DNA from: Legionellaceae bacterium
GTDB lineage: Bacteria > Pseudomonadota > Gammaproteobacteria > Legionellales > Legionellaceae
Direction: 5' to 3'
DNA length: 15,474 nt
Assembly (NCBI GenBank): GCA_030696465.1
Contig: JAUYSE010000084.1
Location: 1 to 15,474, forward strand
Position numbers and translations under genes: made by a program
Notes under the pieces: model-generated
The model's input: only the letters and a program-made list of their open reading frames with translations
Told to the model about the DNA's origin: nothing
Databases searched by the model: none
Part shown: in pieces, positions 1-7,873 of the stretch
How positions within the stretch are numbered: position 1 is the first letter of the stretch
How the letters are laid out: every line of letters begins with the position of its first letter

Positions 1-135
1 CCAGTTTGAATTAAGTTAAATGCTCTGAAAATTACGCGAGGGATCTCCTTGCCGCTAGGATCGATCTGTCTGCAGGAGATCTCTCGCAGAGTTATCTTAG
101 ATTCTTTTCTGGGTTCAAACTGGCTCGAGATGACG
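1..135 (+). repeat. Inverted-repeat (MITE-like) element, copy 1, truncated by window start
   Basis: A non-coding element whose ends are inverted repeats: it starts CCAGTTTGAA and ends TTCAAACTGG, followed by CTCGAGATGACG. It also has an inner hairpin (GCGAGGGATCTCC near 38-50 against GGAGATCTCTCGC near 74-86). Aligned by hand to the reverse complement of the copy at 10785-10931, positions 1-124 show about 15 mismatches and no gap. The outermost ~11 bases of the left terminal repeat are missing because the window begins inside the element. It carries no reading frame, so any movement would need a transposase from elsewhere. It could instead be a REP/ERIC-like palindromic repeat. Confidence 0.8.
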
Positions 136-231
136 GATCTTTTTTTATCAAAGTGCCATGTAAAAAGATTGTTAAAAAATCTTGGAGACATAATTGGGCC
201 AGTGACCTTATTTTAAAAACAAGGAAACATC

Positions 232-1035
232 ATGGACTACGGTCATTTGCAGATTCAGGCATTTCCAGCTTTACGCGATAATTATATCTGGTTACTTATC
301 CATCCACTGAAAAAGAAGGTCATTGCGATCGATCCTGGCGAAGCAGAACCACTCCTTGCATTTTTAAATGCGCATCAACTACAGCTCGAAGCCATTTTAA
401 TTACCCATCATCACTTTGATCACACGGGCGGAGTTACTGCCTTAAAAAATACTTACCAAGCCAAAGTCTATGGCCCTGAGAATAGTAAGATTATAGAAAT
501 AACCCACCCCGTAAAAGAGTCTGATATCTTTTTTTGTCTGGACGCCTCTATTAAAGTTCTCAATATCCCAGGACATACCTTAGATCATATCGCCTATCAG
601 TTGCCTGGCATGATTTTTTGTGGGGATACTTTGTTTTCTGCAGGTTGCGGAAAAATATTTGAAGGCACTGTCGCGCAAATGTTTAGCTCCATACAAAAAA
701 TTGCGGCATTACCGGAGGATACCCTTATTTATTGTGCCCACGAATATACGCTACAGAATCTTCAATTTGCACAAGTAGTCGAACCACATAATAACAAAAT
801 TCAATCTACTTTGGCGGAGGTCATGGCATTGAGACAAGCGAATATTCCTTCTGTGCCTACATACTTACATCATGAAAAAGAAGTGAATCCTTTTTTACGC
901 TGTCATATTGATGAGGTTGTACTCCGTGTTGAGCAGCATACGGGACTAAAATGTACAAACACTGAGGAAGTATTTCAACATTTACGAGAATGGAAAAATA
1001 ATTTTGCTTTCCAAAAACCCCTTTTTAAAGAATAA
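232..1035 (+). CDS. gloB: Hydroxyacylglutathione hydrolase (glyoxalase II)
   Basis: Glyoxalase II hydrolyses S-D-lactoylglutathione to D-lactate and glutathione, the second step of cytosolic methylglyoxal detoxification. The 267-residue protein has the usual length of the bacterial family. The metallo-beta-lactamase signature T-H-H-H-F-D-H is at residues 58-64, giving metal ligands H59, H61, D63 and H64. Further ligands are H115 (PGHT), D132 (CGDTLF) and H170 (CAHEYT), so the binuclear centre is complete. The C-terminal substrate-binding helices (about 175-267) include the family's YLHHEKEVNPFLR stretch. The ATG is preceded by AAGGA at 221-225. The usual Arg of the CGR-x-FEG motif is Lys here (K141). 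lysAC follows after 35 bp on the same strand, so co-transcription is possible. Confidence 0.95.
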   Translation: MDYGHLQIQAFPALRDNYIWLLIHPLKKKVIAIDPGEAEPLLAFLNAHQLQLEAILITHHHFDHTGGVTALKNTYQAKVYGPENSKIIEITHPVKESDIFFCLDASIKVLNIPGHTLDHIAYQLPGMIFCGDTLFSAGCGKIFEGTVAQMFSSIQKIAALPEDTLIYCAHEYTLQNLQFAQVVEPHNNKIQSTLAEVMALRQANIPSVPTYLHHEKEVNPFLRCHIDEVVLRVEQHTGLKCTNTEEVFQHLREWKNNFAFQKPLFKE

Positions 1036-1070
1036 TAGAGTATCTTTTTTCTTACAACTGTTTAATCACT

Positions 1071-3635
1071 ATGAACTGTATTATTACAAAATTTGGAGGC
1101 ACCAGTGTCTCCTCGCGCGCTATGTGGGACAATATCTACACCATCACCCAAGAACACGTGCAATCCAAAAAAATTCCTATTATTGTTTGCTCGGCACTGA
1201 CCAAAATATCGGATACTTTAGAACAAGCCATTCAAGCCGCTATGGTGCAACAACATGAGGCCATCGTTCAAGACATTCGAGACAAATATTATAGCTTAGC
1301 GCATAGTCTGGAAGTGTCTCCAACCCTAATTGACCCTGAATTGCGTCAATTAGAACAATGGCTCACTGGTATCGCGCTCTTACAACAAACCCCTGCAAAA
1401 ACACAAGCTAGTATTATGAGTCTTGGCGAGATCATGATGACTCGTCTAGGGCATGCCTTTTTGCAACAACAAGGGATGAATTGTGTCTGGCTCGATGCCC
1501 GAGAAATGTTGTGTTCTACCCCCGTACCTTTTCGCGCAGAAAGCCACGATTACCTACAAGCACGCTGTAAAAGCGATGCAAACCCGGCCTTACGTGCGCA
1601 GTTATTATCGCAACCCGTTGATGCCTATATTACCCAAGGTTTTTTTGCACGTAATCCCGAAGGCGAAACGGTCTTGCTCGGTCGAGGGGGCTCAGATACT
1701 TCTGCCGGGCTGCTCGCCGCCATTGTGGAAGCCGAAGCCTGCGAAATATGGACGGACGTCCCGGGTATTTATACCAGCAACCCGCGTTACATCCCCGAAG
1801 CACGCTTATTAAAACAACTCAGTTACGATGAGGCACAAGAAATCGCCACCATGGGCGGCAAAGTATTGCATCCCAATTGTATTCCTCCGGTACGTGATGC
1901 CAATATCCCTTTATACGTTAAATGTACAGCATTTCCTTTTCATACAGGAACCAAAATCTCCAATGAAACCGATGAGCATGCGCCGCCTATTAAATCCATC
2001 CAAGTAAAATCGAGTATCACGGTTATTTCCATGGATACACAAACCATGTGGCAGCAAGTCGGCTTCTTATCTGATATTTTTGCCGTCTTCAAACGTCATG
2101 GGTTTTCTGTCGATTTATTATCGTCTTCCGAATTTAACGTTACTATCTCTTTAGATAGCCATGGTAAACCGTATACACGCTCTGCCCTTGACGCCCTGAT
2201 GACAGAACTCAACCAATGCAGTCGCGCGCGTATCATTGAACCTTGTAGTGCAGTGAGTCTTGTGGGCCATAGAATCCGCACTGTTCTGCCCGATTTAGGT
2301 CCGACCCTGGAGCTTTTTGACAATCAACAAATGTATATGATGTCTTTGGCCTCGAACGATCTTAATTTAACTTTTATTGTTGATGAAGCGAAAGCCAATA
2401 AATTATCTCAACAATTACATGCCCTGCTCATTGAAAATCATACGGAACATTTATACCACTCTAAAAGTTGGCGCGAAGAGTTTGGTGCTCCTGTCGAAAA
2501 AATGGGGAGTTGGTGGGAGCTAAAAAAAGACACTCTGCTCTGTATCGCCGACCAACATAGTCCTTGTTATGTCTATGATAAAGCAACCATTGAGGAGCGC
2601 TGCCAACAATTAAAAACCCTCAAAGCCATCGATCAACTGTATTACGCAGTTAAAGCAAATCCTTTTCCTGATTTACTGACCACCATTGAAGCGCAAGGCG
2701 TGGGTTTTGAGTGTGTATCCATCCATGAGTTAGAACTTATATTCGAATTATTCCCCAACATAGATACAAATCGCTTATTATTTACACCTAATTTTGCGCC
2801 TCACGCTGAATATGCCTGGGCCTTTAGACAAAATATTCCTTGCACCATTGATAGCCTCTATCCACTTGAACAATGGGGCAGCTTGCTTGCGGGACAACGC
2901 ATCTATTTACGCTTAGATCCAGGCGTAGGGGCCGGACATCACAAGCATGTCTGTACTGGCGGCAATGAATCTAAATTTGGAATTACACAAGAAGATATCC
3001 CGAAAGTTTTATCCTTGATTAAACAGCACGGCATTTTTGTGATTGGCTTACATGCACATTCTGGAAGCGGTATTAATGATGTCTCTCTGTGGCAAGAAAC
3101 CGCGCTGATGCTCGGCACTCTCGCGCAACAATTCCCAGATGTACAACATCTTAATCTGGGTGGTGGATTCGGTGTGCCCGAGAAGCCCGGTCAACAAGTG
3201 CTTGATTTACCCAGCCTTGATGAGGCACTGGCTGCCGCCAAAAGCCAATATCCGCATTTACGCTTTATCATTGAGCCTGGCCGCTTCCTCGTGTCCGAAG
3301 GGGGTGTCTTATTAGCCAAAGTGACACAAATTAAAGGAAAAGGGAAAGTCAGTTTTGTGGGCATTGAAACCGGGATGAACTCTCTCATCCGCCCTCCGCT
3401 CTATGGGGCGTATCATGAAATCGTGAATCTTTCGCGATTGCACGAAGAAAAAACCATGCTCACCCATATTGTCGGGCCTATTTGCGAATCGGCGGATACG
3501 CTGGGGTATAATCGTCGTTTACCGCAAACCCAAGAAGGTGATATTTTACTAATTGCCAACACGGGGGCCTATGGGCATTGTATGAGTTCGCATTATAATT
3601 TGCGCCCGCCGGCACAAGAGTTGTTGTTAGATTAA
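1071..3635 (+). CDS. lysAC: Bifunctional aspartate kinase / diaminopimelate decarboxylase
   Basis: One 854-residue chain carries both ends of the lysine branch: phosphorylation of aspartate and decarboxylation of meso-diaminopimelate to lysine. The kinase domain (about 1-290) begins KFGGTSVS (K7) and contains GRGGSDTSA and MGGKVLHP. Two ACT-type regulatory segments follow (about 314-465), so lysine feedback is plausible by family analogy. The decarboxylase domain (about 485-854) is a fold-type III PLP enzyme: Schiff-base lysine K528 in YAVKAN, HAHSGSG, GGGFG at 697-701, EPGR with E735 and R738, and the catalytic C805 in CESAD. All key residues are intact. The fusion is known from several gammaproteobacteria, including Legionella and Xanthomonas relatives. 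I see no good Shine-Dalgarno before the ATG, so translation may depend on gloB upstream. Confidence 0.95.
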   Translation: MNCIITKFGGTSVSSRAMWDNIYTITQEHVQSKKIPIIVCSALTKISDTLEQAIQAAMVQQHEAIVQDIRDKYYSLAHSLEVSPTLIDPELRQLEQWLTGIALLQQTPAKTQASIMSLGEIMMTRLGHAFLQQQGMNCVWLDAREMLCSTPVPFRAESHDYLQARCKSDANPALRAQLLSQPVDAYITQGFFARNPEGETVLLGRGGSDTSAGLLAAIVEAEACEIWTDVPGIYTSNPRYIPEARLLKQLSYDEAQEIATMGGKVLHPNCIPPVRDANIPLYVKCTAFPFHTGTKISNETDEHAPPIKSIQVKSSITVISMDTQTMWQQVGFLSDIFAVFKRHGFSVDLLSSSEFNVTISLDSHGKPYTRSALDALMTELNQCSRARIIEPCSAVSLVGHRIRTVLPDLGPTLELFDNQQMYMMSLASNDLNLTFIVDEAKANKLSQQLHALLIENHTEHLYHSKSWREEFGAPVEKMGSWWELKKDTLLCIADQHSPCYVYDKATIEERCQQLKTLKAIDQLYYAVKANPFPDLLTTIEAQGVGFECVSIHELELIFELFPNIDTNRLLFTPNFAPHAEYAWAFRQNIPCTIDSLYPLEQWGSLLAGQRIYLRLDPGVGAGHHKHVCTGGNESKFGITQEDIPKVLSLIKQHGIFVIGLHAHSGSGINDVSLWQETALMLGTLAQQFPDVQHLNLGGGFGVPEKPGQQVLDLPSLDEALAAAKSQYPHLRFIIEPGRFLVSEGGVLLAKVTQIKGKGKVSFVGIETGMNSLIRPPLYGAYHEIVNLSRLHEEKTMLTHIVGPICESADTLGYNRRLPQTQEGDILLIANTGAYGHCMSSHYNLRPPAQELLLD

Positions 3636-3646
3636 CCTCAATGAAA

Positions 3647-3701
3647 GAAATCAATAGAGAAATCAATCGACTCTGACCCCATTGATTTTTCCATTGATTT
3701 T
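3647..3701 (+). terminator. Long AU-rich hairpin between lysAC and the helicase gene
   Basis: Arms 3647-3667 and 3681-3701 are 21 nt each around a 13-nt loop. Allowing two G-U pairs, 20 of 21 positions pair, with one A-C mismatch. Each arm holds two copies of AAATCAAT (or its complement), so the structure is a tandem repeat folded on itself. It starts 11 bp after the lysAC stop and ends 12 bp before the first helicase ATG. It has no GC-rich stem and only a short T run, so it is not a classical intrinsic terminator. An mRNA-stabilising or processing hairpin, or an attenuator for the downstream gene, fits equally well. Confidence 0.5.
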
Positions 3702-3713
3702 AACTGAAGTGAG

Positions 3714-6700
3714 ATGCGCATGAGTTCAGATTCCGATATCCGCCAACAGGCACTAGACATACAGCACTCCTTTATCGTGCAAGCGCCGGCGGGATCGGGC
3801 AAAACAGAGTTACTCACCCAACGCTATTTAAAGCTACTGGCGACCGTCAATGAGCCTGAGCAAATTATCGCGATCACATTCACGCGCAAAGCCGCGCAAG
3901 AAATGCGGGACAGAATTTTATCCAATTTAGAATCTGCTCAAAAACAAGAACCCCCTACTTCCGAGCATCAAGCGCAAACGTTCCAATATGCCAAAGCGGC
4001 ACTGCAGCAAGATACACAACAGCAATGGAATCTTTGTCTATTTCCTTCTCGTTTACGCATTATGACCATCGATGCCTTGTGGCAAATGCTGGCCAAACAC
4101 GCCTCGCTTGCAGAAGCGCCTCTTGCGCATATGCCTATTACCGACGTTCCTAAACGTCTATACCGTGAAGCTGCAAGGCAAACCTTGCATTATGCACTTC
4201 GTGATAGCACGCTACAAACGGCCATGCAAAATCTCTTACTCCATTTAGATAATGATGCCGATAAACTTATTGAATGGTGGAGCGAAGTATTAGGGCGTCG
4301 CGATCAATGGCTGGTCTCTTTTTATCATGCACAAAACCAATCCAAAGAACACTATGAAACCGCTCTACAGATCCTCAGTGAACAAAATATCCAACGCTTT
4401 CTCAATACTGTCCCTATCGAATACAAAGCGCGCCTACACTCACTGGTACAAACATTGGCAACCATCGATGATAGAGTCCCCTCACCCAGCAAAACTTTAA
4501 TGTTTTGGGAAGACTATTCACACCTAGATATTCCACAAGCCAAAGCATTAGCGCAGATGTTACTCACCAAGCAAGGGGAAGCGCGCAAAAGTGCCGATCA
4601 TCATATTGGGTTCAGAGCAACCAATCTTCCGAAAGATCAATATAAAACACTGAAAACAGAAAGCCAGCAAGTATTTGCCTCGCTCGACGCACCTTGTGTG
4701 CGTGCACTGCGGATATTACATGATTTACCCGATCCAGAATATAATCTGAGCCAATGGGGCTTGCTACAAAATTTATTTCAATTATTACCGGTATTGGCGG
4801 CCCACTTACAGATGATTTTTTATGAAGCGCAAGCTATTGATTTTCCGGGGATGGCGCTCAATGCTTTGCATGCTTTAGGGGAAGATGACACACCCTCTGA
4901 TTTAGCCCTCGTACTCGACTACAACCTACAACATTTATTGGTCGATGAGTTTCAAGATACGTCTATTGTTCAATTTGAACTCTTCCGTAAACTCGTACAA
5001 GGCTTTGAACCCAATGATGGCCGCACCTTATTTTTAGTCGGCGATCCCATGCAGTCTATTTATCGTTTTCGGCAAGCCGAGGTGGGCTTGTTTTTACAAG
5101 CACAACAACATGGCTTAGCAAGCATCCCACTTATTCCGCTGACATTAACCGCCAACTTTAGATCTAGCCCCCGCTTAGTGCAGTGGATCAATTTCCATTG
5201 TCATTCTATTTTTCCTGAAAAAGCAGATCTGTCTCTCGGTGCCGTTTGTTTTCAAAAAGCCATCCCACAAAAAAATAATGAAGGCGATATTCGTTTGCAG
5301 GCCTATGCCGACAAAAAACAAGAAGCGCTGGGCCTTGCAGAAGAAATTCGGCAATTACTGCAAGAGCATCCTCAAGAAAGCATTGCCATTCTTGCCCGCT
5401 CACGCAGCCATTTACGCTATATTGTGCAGGTATTGCGAGAAAAAAATATTGCGTTTCAAGGCGTCGATCTCTTTCCGCTGATAGATTTAGCACACATTCA
5501 AGACATCTGGTGGCTCACTCAATGTTTGTTAAAACCCGATTATCGCTTGGCTTGGTTATCGGTGTTACGCAGCCCTTACGTGGGAATTGCACTACAAGAT
5601 TTAGAAATTTTTGCGCAATATCATGTGAAGAGAAACCTCTCTCAAATCGTGCAAGAGCTTCTGCCCCCCATGCTCAGTGAGGATGCCCAAAACAGATTAG
5701 CTTATGCGCTACAGGTATTAGCCCAAGCCTTAGAGCAACAACACACTCTGCCACTCATCACGTGGATCTATCAAACCCACCAACAATTACACGGAAATTT
5801 ACGCTTATCTACAGAAGAGCAACAAGATATAGAACAATTCTTAAATTTACTGGAGTCTCACTGTACACAAAATCAACTACAAGATGAAGCTGGTTTTTTA
5901 CAGCACTTACAAAGTCTGTATACGCGCGCGCATGCCAACAGCCAAGTACATCTCATGACCATCCACAAATCAAAAGGACTAGAGTTTGATACGGTCTTTC
6001 TCGTCGGTTGTGGACGTAGTATTCAAGGCTCAGACAAACCCTTGATGCGTTGGCTTTCTTTGCCACATGAGCCTCCTTTGTGGCTCATCTCCCCCATTAC
6101 CTCTGGAGAAGAAGAACAAACCCCTCAAATTTATGATTATCTTGGAAAAATAGAAGAAGAAAAAGAATATTTTGAACAACAACGCGTATTATACGTCGCC
6201 ATTACTCGAGCAAAATCCAGGCTCTACCTCAGCGACAATAAAGAAGAGCAAGCCCTGGCCTTTCGACAGTTTTTACCAGAGTTCAGCGTCGTGCCAACCC
6301 ATGAAAACAGTGAATCTGCCAGCACGCCCCTCCCTGTTTTATATCGTTTACCGCTAGAGCCTTACCTAACTCTACCTGCCAAACCTGCTCCGGGAGAATT
6401 GGTTTCTTTCACGCATACAACACAGCCCGCTTTAATCGGAACACTCTTACATGAGTTATTACAGTGGCTGTGTCAACATCCAGAGCAAAAACAGGAGATA
6501 CCTTGGCACTGGATAGGTCAAAAACTAAAAAAAGCCGGATTGCCCTATGACAATATTCAAGAATATCTGCACATTATGGAACATCAGCTGCAGCGCTTCT
6601 TGGGCGATCCTATCGGACAATGGATTATTGCCTCACATACCGATGCCGTGAATGAATTTGAAATCAGTATATTGCAACAACACAAAACCAAAACCCGCAT

Positions 6701-6938
6701 TATTGATCGCATGTTTGTCGACCAATCCATTCGTTGGATTATAGATTTTAAAACCGGCAACGATAGTCCGGAAGAAGAACAGCATCACCGTCAACAAGTT
6801 ATTGATTATGCTCATTGGGTGTCTCAATTTACCCCCGAGCCTATTCATCTTGGCATTTACTATCTTGCCCACCAACGATGGATTAACTTCCCATTTCAAG
6901 AAAAAACAGCAATTTTTCTTGACAATTTCGTCGAGTAA
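3714..6938 (+). CDS. AddA/RecB-like UvrD-family helicase with C-terminal PD-(D/E)XK nuclease
   Basis: A 1074-residue superfamily 1A helicase-nuclease, expected to unwind and degrade double-strand DNA ends for recombination. Helicase motifs run in order: Walker A APAGSGKT (K30), ITFTRKAAQEMR, VDEFQD (D411, E412), VGDPMQSIYRFRQAE, TANFRSSP, HLMTIHKSKGLEFD and YVAITRAKSRL (R832). The nuclease domain is complete: H913 in LLHELLQW, D998 in IDRM, D1011 and K1013 in IDFKTG, and Q1028/Y1032 in QQVIDY. This is the AddA/RecB architecture. The usual AddB-like or RecC partner is not beside it: lysAC lies upstream and a tRNA downstream. Two starts are possible. ATG at 3720 has better spacing from the GAAGTGAG purine run than ATG at 3714. 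No frameshift or nonsense codon is seen. Confidence 0.9.
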   Translation: MRMSSDSDIRQQALDIQHSFIVQAPAGSGKTELLTQRYLKLLATVNEPEQIIAITFTRKAAQEMRDRILSNLESAQKQEPPTSEHQAQTFQYAKAALQQDTQQQWNLCLFPSRLRIMTIDALWQMLAKHASLAEAPLAHMPITDVPKRLYREAARQTLHYALRDSTLQTAMQNLLLHLDNDADKLIEWWSEVLGRRDQWLVSFYHAQNQSKEHYETALQILSEQNIQRFLNTVPIEYKARLHSLVQTLATIDDRVPSPSKTLMFWEDYSHLDIPQAKALAQMLLTKQGEARKSADHHIGFRATNLPKDQYKTLKTESQQVFASLDAPCVRALRILHDLPDPEYNLSQWGLLQNLFQLLPVLAAHLQMIFYEAQAIDFPGMALNALHALGEDDTPSDLALVLDYNLQHLLVDEFQDTSIVQFELFRKLVQGFEPNDGRTLFLVGDPMQSIYRFRQAEVGLFLQAQQHGLASIPLIPLTLTANFRSSPRLVQWINFHCHSIFPEKADLSLGAVCFQKAIPQKNNEGDIRLQAYADKKQEALGLAEEIRQLLQEHPQESIAILARSRSHLRYIVQVLREKNIAFQGVDLFPLIDLAHIQDIWWLTQCLLKPDYRLAWLSVLRSPYVGIALQDLEIFAQYHVKRNLSQIVQELLPPMLSEDAQNRLAYALQVLAQALEQQHTLPLITWIYQTHQQLHGNLRLSTEEQQDIEQFLNLLESHCTQNQLQDEAGFLQHLQSLYTRAHANSQVHLMTIHKSKGLEFDTVFLVGCGRSIQGSDKPLMRWLSLPHEPPLWLISPITSGEEEQTPQIYDYLGKIEEEKEYFEQQRVLYVAITRAKSRLYLSDNKEEQALAFRQFLPEFSVVPTHENSESASTPLPVLYRLPLEPYLTLPAKPAPGELVSFTHTTQPALIGTLLHELLQWLCQHPEQKQEIPWHWIGQKLKKAGLPYDNIQEYLHIMEHQLQRFLGDPIGQWIIASHTDAVNEFEISILQQHKTKTRIIDRMFVDQSIRWIIDFKTGNDSPEEEQHHRQQVIDYAHWVSQFTPEPIHLGIYYLAHQRWINFPFQEKTAIFLDNFVE

Positions 6939-6947
6939 AGAGAGAAT
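6919..6947 (+). promoter_or_regulatory. Candidate sigma70 promoter for tRNA-Met
   Basis: TTGACA (6919-6924, perfect -35), a 17-bp spacer, then GAGAAT (6942-6947, 4 of 6 matches to the -10 consensus). Transcription would start near 6954, about five bases before the tRNA. The -35 box lies inside the last codons of the helicase gene. The spacing makes it credible, but the -10 box is only moderate. Confidence 0.5.
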
Positions 6948-6958
6948 CTCTACGTTTT

Positions 6959-7035
6959 GGCTATGTAGCTCAGCTGGTTAGAGTGCGGCACTCATAATGC
7001 TGAGGTCGGTGGTTCGAGTCCACCCATAGCCACCA
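6959..7035 (+). tRNA. tRNA-Met (anticodon CAU), elongator type
   Basis: A 77-nt cloverleaf with encoded CCA. Acceptor GGCTATG pairs with CATAGCC. The anticodon stem CGGCA/TGCTG (one G-U pair) encloses the loop CTCATAA with anticodon CAT at 6993-6995. The T arm carries GGTTCGAGTCC. The sequence closely resembles the elongator tRNA-Met of gammaproteobacteria; the acceptor stem is fully paired at its first position, unlike initiator tRNA. An AUA-reading tRNA-Ile2, which also has a CAT anticodon before modification, cannot be fully excluded, but the overall match favours Met. A truncated phage-type integrase begins 165 bp downstream, so the tRNA may have served as an integration site. Confidence 0.93.
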
Positions 7036-7125
7036 CCTTCAAGTTTATCCCCATCCCATACCGTCCAAAATCCCTTGATTTATATAAGTTAAAGCCTTAA
7101 TCTTCGTCCAATGATGTCCAGGATA

Positions 7126-7197
7126 TACCCCCGAAATCCACCCTGTCATGGGGGTACATCTGGGGGTAGGTCTACAAGTTGTGATGGAGATACCCCC
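7126..7197. repeat. Four TACCCCC/GGGGGTA heptamers between tRNA-Met and an integrase remnant
   Basis: The heptamer TACCCCC occurs at 7126-7132 and 7191-7197, and its complement GGGGGTA at 7150-7156 and 7162-7168, arranged as outward-inward pairs within 72 bp. They sit just upstream of the truncated integrase start at 7200. Short repeats here suit arm-type integrase binding sites or autoregulatory sites. That role is inferred from position only. The rest of the gap 7036-7199 shows no gene or terminator. Confidence 0.55.
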
Positions 7198-7199
7198 CA

Positions 7200-7352
7200 A
7201 TGTCGTTAACCGATGTCAAAGTCCGTACCGCTAAAGCCCAAGAAAAAGCCTATAAACTCTCCGATGAAAAGGGCTTGTTTCTGTTTACCCCTCTCGTTTG
7301 TAAATTTGGCTATCATAATCTATACTTAGTGGGCCTCGCTGTCATTTCTTAA
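7200..7352 (+). pseudogene. N-terminal remnant of a P4-type tyrosine integrase
   Basis: The frame from ATG 7200 gives 50 codons, of which about the first 29 (MSLTDVKVRTAKAQEKAYKL then SDEKGLFLF) match the N-terminal arm-binding domain (DUF4102 type) of P4-like integrases. After about 7286 the frame loses the family pattern and stops at 7350-7352. The core-binding and catalytic domains, some 370 residues, are gone. GGAGA lies about ten bases before the ATG. Position and orientation, directly after a tRNA gene, are what an integrated element leaves behind. It is a different integrase from the intact one at 13414, whose N-terminus differs. Assignment rests on the motif pattern of a short stretch. 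Confidence 0.75.
7298..7326 (+). promoter_or_regulatory. Candidate sigma70 promoter for the SnoaL-like gene
   Basis: TTGTAA (7298-7303, 4 of 6), a 17-bp spacer, then TATACT (7321-7326, 5 of 6). Transcription would start near 7333, leaving a leader of under 40 nt that carries AAAGGAG at 7355-7361. The promoter lies within the sequence that replaced the body of the lost integrase, so it may have arrived with the gene. Confidence 0.45.
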
Positions 7353-7369
7353 TCAAAGGAGTGTAATTT

Positions 7370-7828
7370 ATGCGTAGAAACGAAGAAACAACAAACTCGT
7401 CTCATACAGAGGTAGAGAAGTTAAAAAAAACCGCTGAACACATTTATCATTCTTGGGAAAAGGCTTTATCCAGTAATGATGTTGAGGGATTGTTACGTCT
7501 CTATGCACCTGATGCTATTCTTGAAAGTCCATTGGTTCCACATTTATTAGAGCAAGAGAGTGGCATTTGTAGTGGGCACAAGAACTTACGAAGGCTAATT
7601 GAAAAAGTGGCTCAACGAAAGCCTACGATACGCGGTTATTTTTCAAAAAACTATTTCACAGATGGCAAAACAATTATGTTTGAATACCCAAGACAAACGC
7701 CTGATGGCGAACAAATGGATTTTATTGAGGTGATGGAAATAAACGACGGATTAATTCAGTATCATCGAGTGTATTGGGGATGGTGTGGATTTAAAGTTAT
7801 TAAAGAAAACAGATACCATCGCGAGTAA
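7370..7828 (+). CDS. SnoaL-like / NTF2-fold protein
   Basis: A 152-residue protein with the layout of the SnoaL-like (nuclear transport factor 2 superfamily) fold. An N-terminal helical part carries HSWEKALSSNDVEGLLRLYA then PDAILESP. A middle segment has SGHKNLRRLIEKV, and the C-terminal strands contain FTDGKTIMFEYPRQTPDGEQMDFIEVMEINDGLI followed by YHRVYWGW. Members are small cone-shaped cytosolic proteins that act as isomerases, cyclases, hydrolases or ligand carriers, so substrate and reaction cannot be read from sequence. The start is secure: AAAGGAG at 7355-7361 lies eight bases before the ATG. Upstream is the integrase remnant; downstream an IS5 remnant begins about 60 bp after the stop. 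It looks like cargo of the accessory region. Confidence 0.75.
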   Translation: MRRNEETTNSSHTEVEKLKKTAEHIYHSWEKALSSNDVEGLLRLYAPDAILESPLVPHLLEQESGICSGHKNLRRLIEKVAQRKPTIRGYFSKNYFTDGKTIMFEYPRQTPDGEQMDFIEVMEINDGLIQYHRVYWGWCGFKVIKENRYHRE

Positions 7829-7873
7829 TTTGGAAAACAAAATAGGACTGAAAAACAATCACCACTATAATTT

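Noticed and set aside
169..194. Promoter for gloB (TTGTTA ... CATAAT)
   Set aside because: The spacer is only 14 bp, too short for a sigma70 promoter, and I found no better pair nearby.
1483..1812. 109-codon plus-strand frame inside lysAC
   Set aside because: It overlaps the conserved kinase domain in another frame and has no domain signal.
5206..5493. 95-codon minus-strand open frame inside the helicase gene
   Set aside because: It lies wholly within conserved helicase coding sequence, has no recognisable motif, and is a shadow of that gene.
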